Shown here: positions 63,680 through 64,000 of the stretch, in pieces | Layout: every line of letters starts with the position of its first letter | Position numbering within the stretch: position 1 is the stretch's first letter | From: Streptococcus sp. WB01_FAA12 | GTDB lineage: Bacteria; Bacillota; Bacilli; Lactobacillales; Streptococcaceae | Length of the DNA stretch: 64,000 nucleotides | Assembly: GCF_012843315.1 (NCBI RefSeq) | Contig: NZ_JABAEX010000001.1 | Location: 310,001-374,000 of the forward strand | Reading direction: 5' to 3' | Notes under the pieces: model-generated | What the model was told of the DNA's origin: nothing | What the model saw: the letters and a program-made list of their open reading frames with translations, nothing else | Databases searched by the model: none | Position numbers and translations under genes: made by a program

Positions 63680-64000
63680 TTACCCATTAACAGAAAAACA
63701 TTCCAATGTTTCAAATTGATCATCCAAAAATTCAAACTCAAATAGGTGCCAGTCATCGAAGGTTTGCTCACAATAACTAACTGTTCCTTGATTGTAGTCA
63801 ATGATAGGTTTCCCCAGCTTGTTCTTCACATCTTCCTCGCTGACTTCTCCATACATTTCCTTAAGATCAGCTAGCATGAAGTTGATAATTCTATTGAGAT
63901 TTTTCTGATAATTTTTTGATAACAGTTCAACTTTATCTATAAAGTCACAATCAGGCTCTTCGTCCCAAACAAAGGTCACTCCCTCATGCTCATAAGTGTA
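63680..64000 (-). CDS. Hypothetical protein, cut by the window edge
   Basis: At least 106 residues; the frame is open to the right end of the window, so the N-terminus is missing. It is soluble and acidic (VWDEEPDCDFIDKVELL, then FDDWHLFEFEFLDDQFETLEC). No family recognised. The 124 bp between it and the channel gene contain the channel promoter. Confidence 0.6.
   Translation of the reverse strand, partial: YTYEHEGVTFVWDEEPDCDFIDKVELLSKNYQKNLNRIINFMLADLKEMYGEVSEEDVKNKLGKPIIDYNQGTVSYCEQTFDDWHLFEFEFLDDQFETLECFSVNG

Noticed and set aside
1-64000. CRISPR arrays, BOX or RUP elements, phage genes, rRNA
   Set aside because: No regularly spaced repeats, no BOX-type core sequence and no phage or rRNA signatures were noticed on reading; a repeat search would be needed to exclude short copies.

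Overview
The window is chromosomal DNA from a Mitis-group Streptococcus (S. mitis/oralis/infantis type, close to pneumococcus). The evidence is the ribitol teichoic-acid pair tarI-tarJ behind a CiaR box, dprA behind a ComX box (TACGAATA), the gene order (rnc-smc, recN-argR-tlyA-ispA-xseBA, leuABCD) and pneumococcus-like protein sequences. About 60 protein genes and one tRNA-Arg(CCG) are present. Most genes lie on the minus strand and are tightly packed, and many overlap by 1-26 bases. I saw no rRNA, CRISPR array, prophage or complete IS.

Layout. 0-2 kb: tarJ and tarI, start of the choline/teichoic-acid locus. 2-6.7 kb: iron operon efeO-efeB-efeU-tatC-tatA; EfeB carries a twin-arginine signal and its translocase is in the same operon, but efeU has an in-frame TAA at codon 95. 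A VIT/CCC1-type transporter gene diverges at 6.9-7.7 kb. 7.68-12.15 kb: an AT-rich accessory island with an LXG-type type VII secretion effector, its two Lap-type partners, two DUF443-type immunity candidates and a DUF4176 protein. It lies between IS-end-like sequences and separates the two arms of what looks like one bidirectional terminator. 12.2-18 kb: two ABC systems of the peptide-resistance/bacteriocin type, divergently arranged around a control region with small ORFs and an attenuator-like hairpin.

18-23 kb: pspC-like gene, sprT-like gene, tex, a 43-aa protein and a YcgR/YcgQ-type permease pair. 23-23.6 kb: a gap of about 680 bp with an apparent free-standing micro-gene for a 16-residue aromatic peptide and another IS-end-like copy. 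23.7-26.1 kb: three-gene operon (RlaP-type nucleotidyltransferase, zinc-ribbon protein, TPR protein). 26.3-33 kb: ribF, smc, rnc, tRNA-Arg, guaC. 33-36.1 kb: McrBC modification-dependent restriction. 36.2-42.1 kb: leucine operon leuA-leuB-DUF1294-leuC-leuD-yrdC-like behind a leader-peptide attenuator (LLL run, terminator, antiterminator). 42.2-57.7 kb: housekeeping genes including cutC, topA, dprA, lepA, recN, argR, tlyA, ispA, xseBA, udk and truB. 57.8-59.9 kb: small decayed accessory array with a DUF4176 remnant and a duplicated gene end. 60-64 kb: DUF2130 protein, metY, formate/nitrite channel and a gene running off the edge.

The most unusual material is the LXG island and its insertion point, the 16-aa micro-gene, the leader regions of the two ABC systems, three promoters that place the start codon at the predicted +1 (tex, ribF, a 30-aa leader ORF), and the stop codon in efeU. 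All functions are read from sequence motifs and remembered family features; no search was run.
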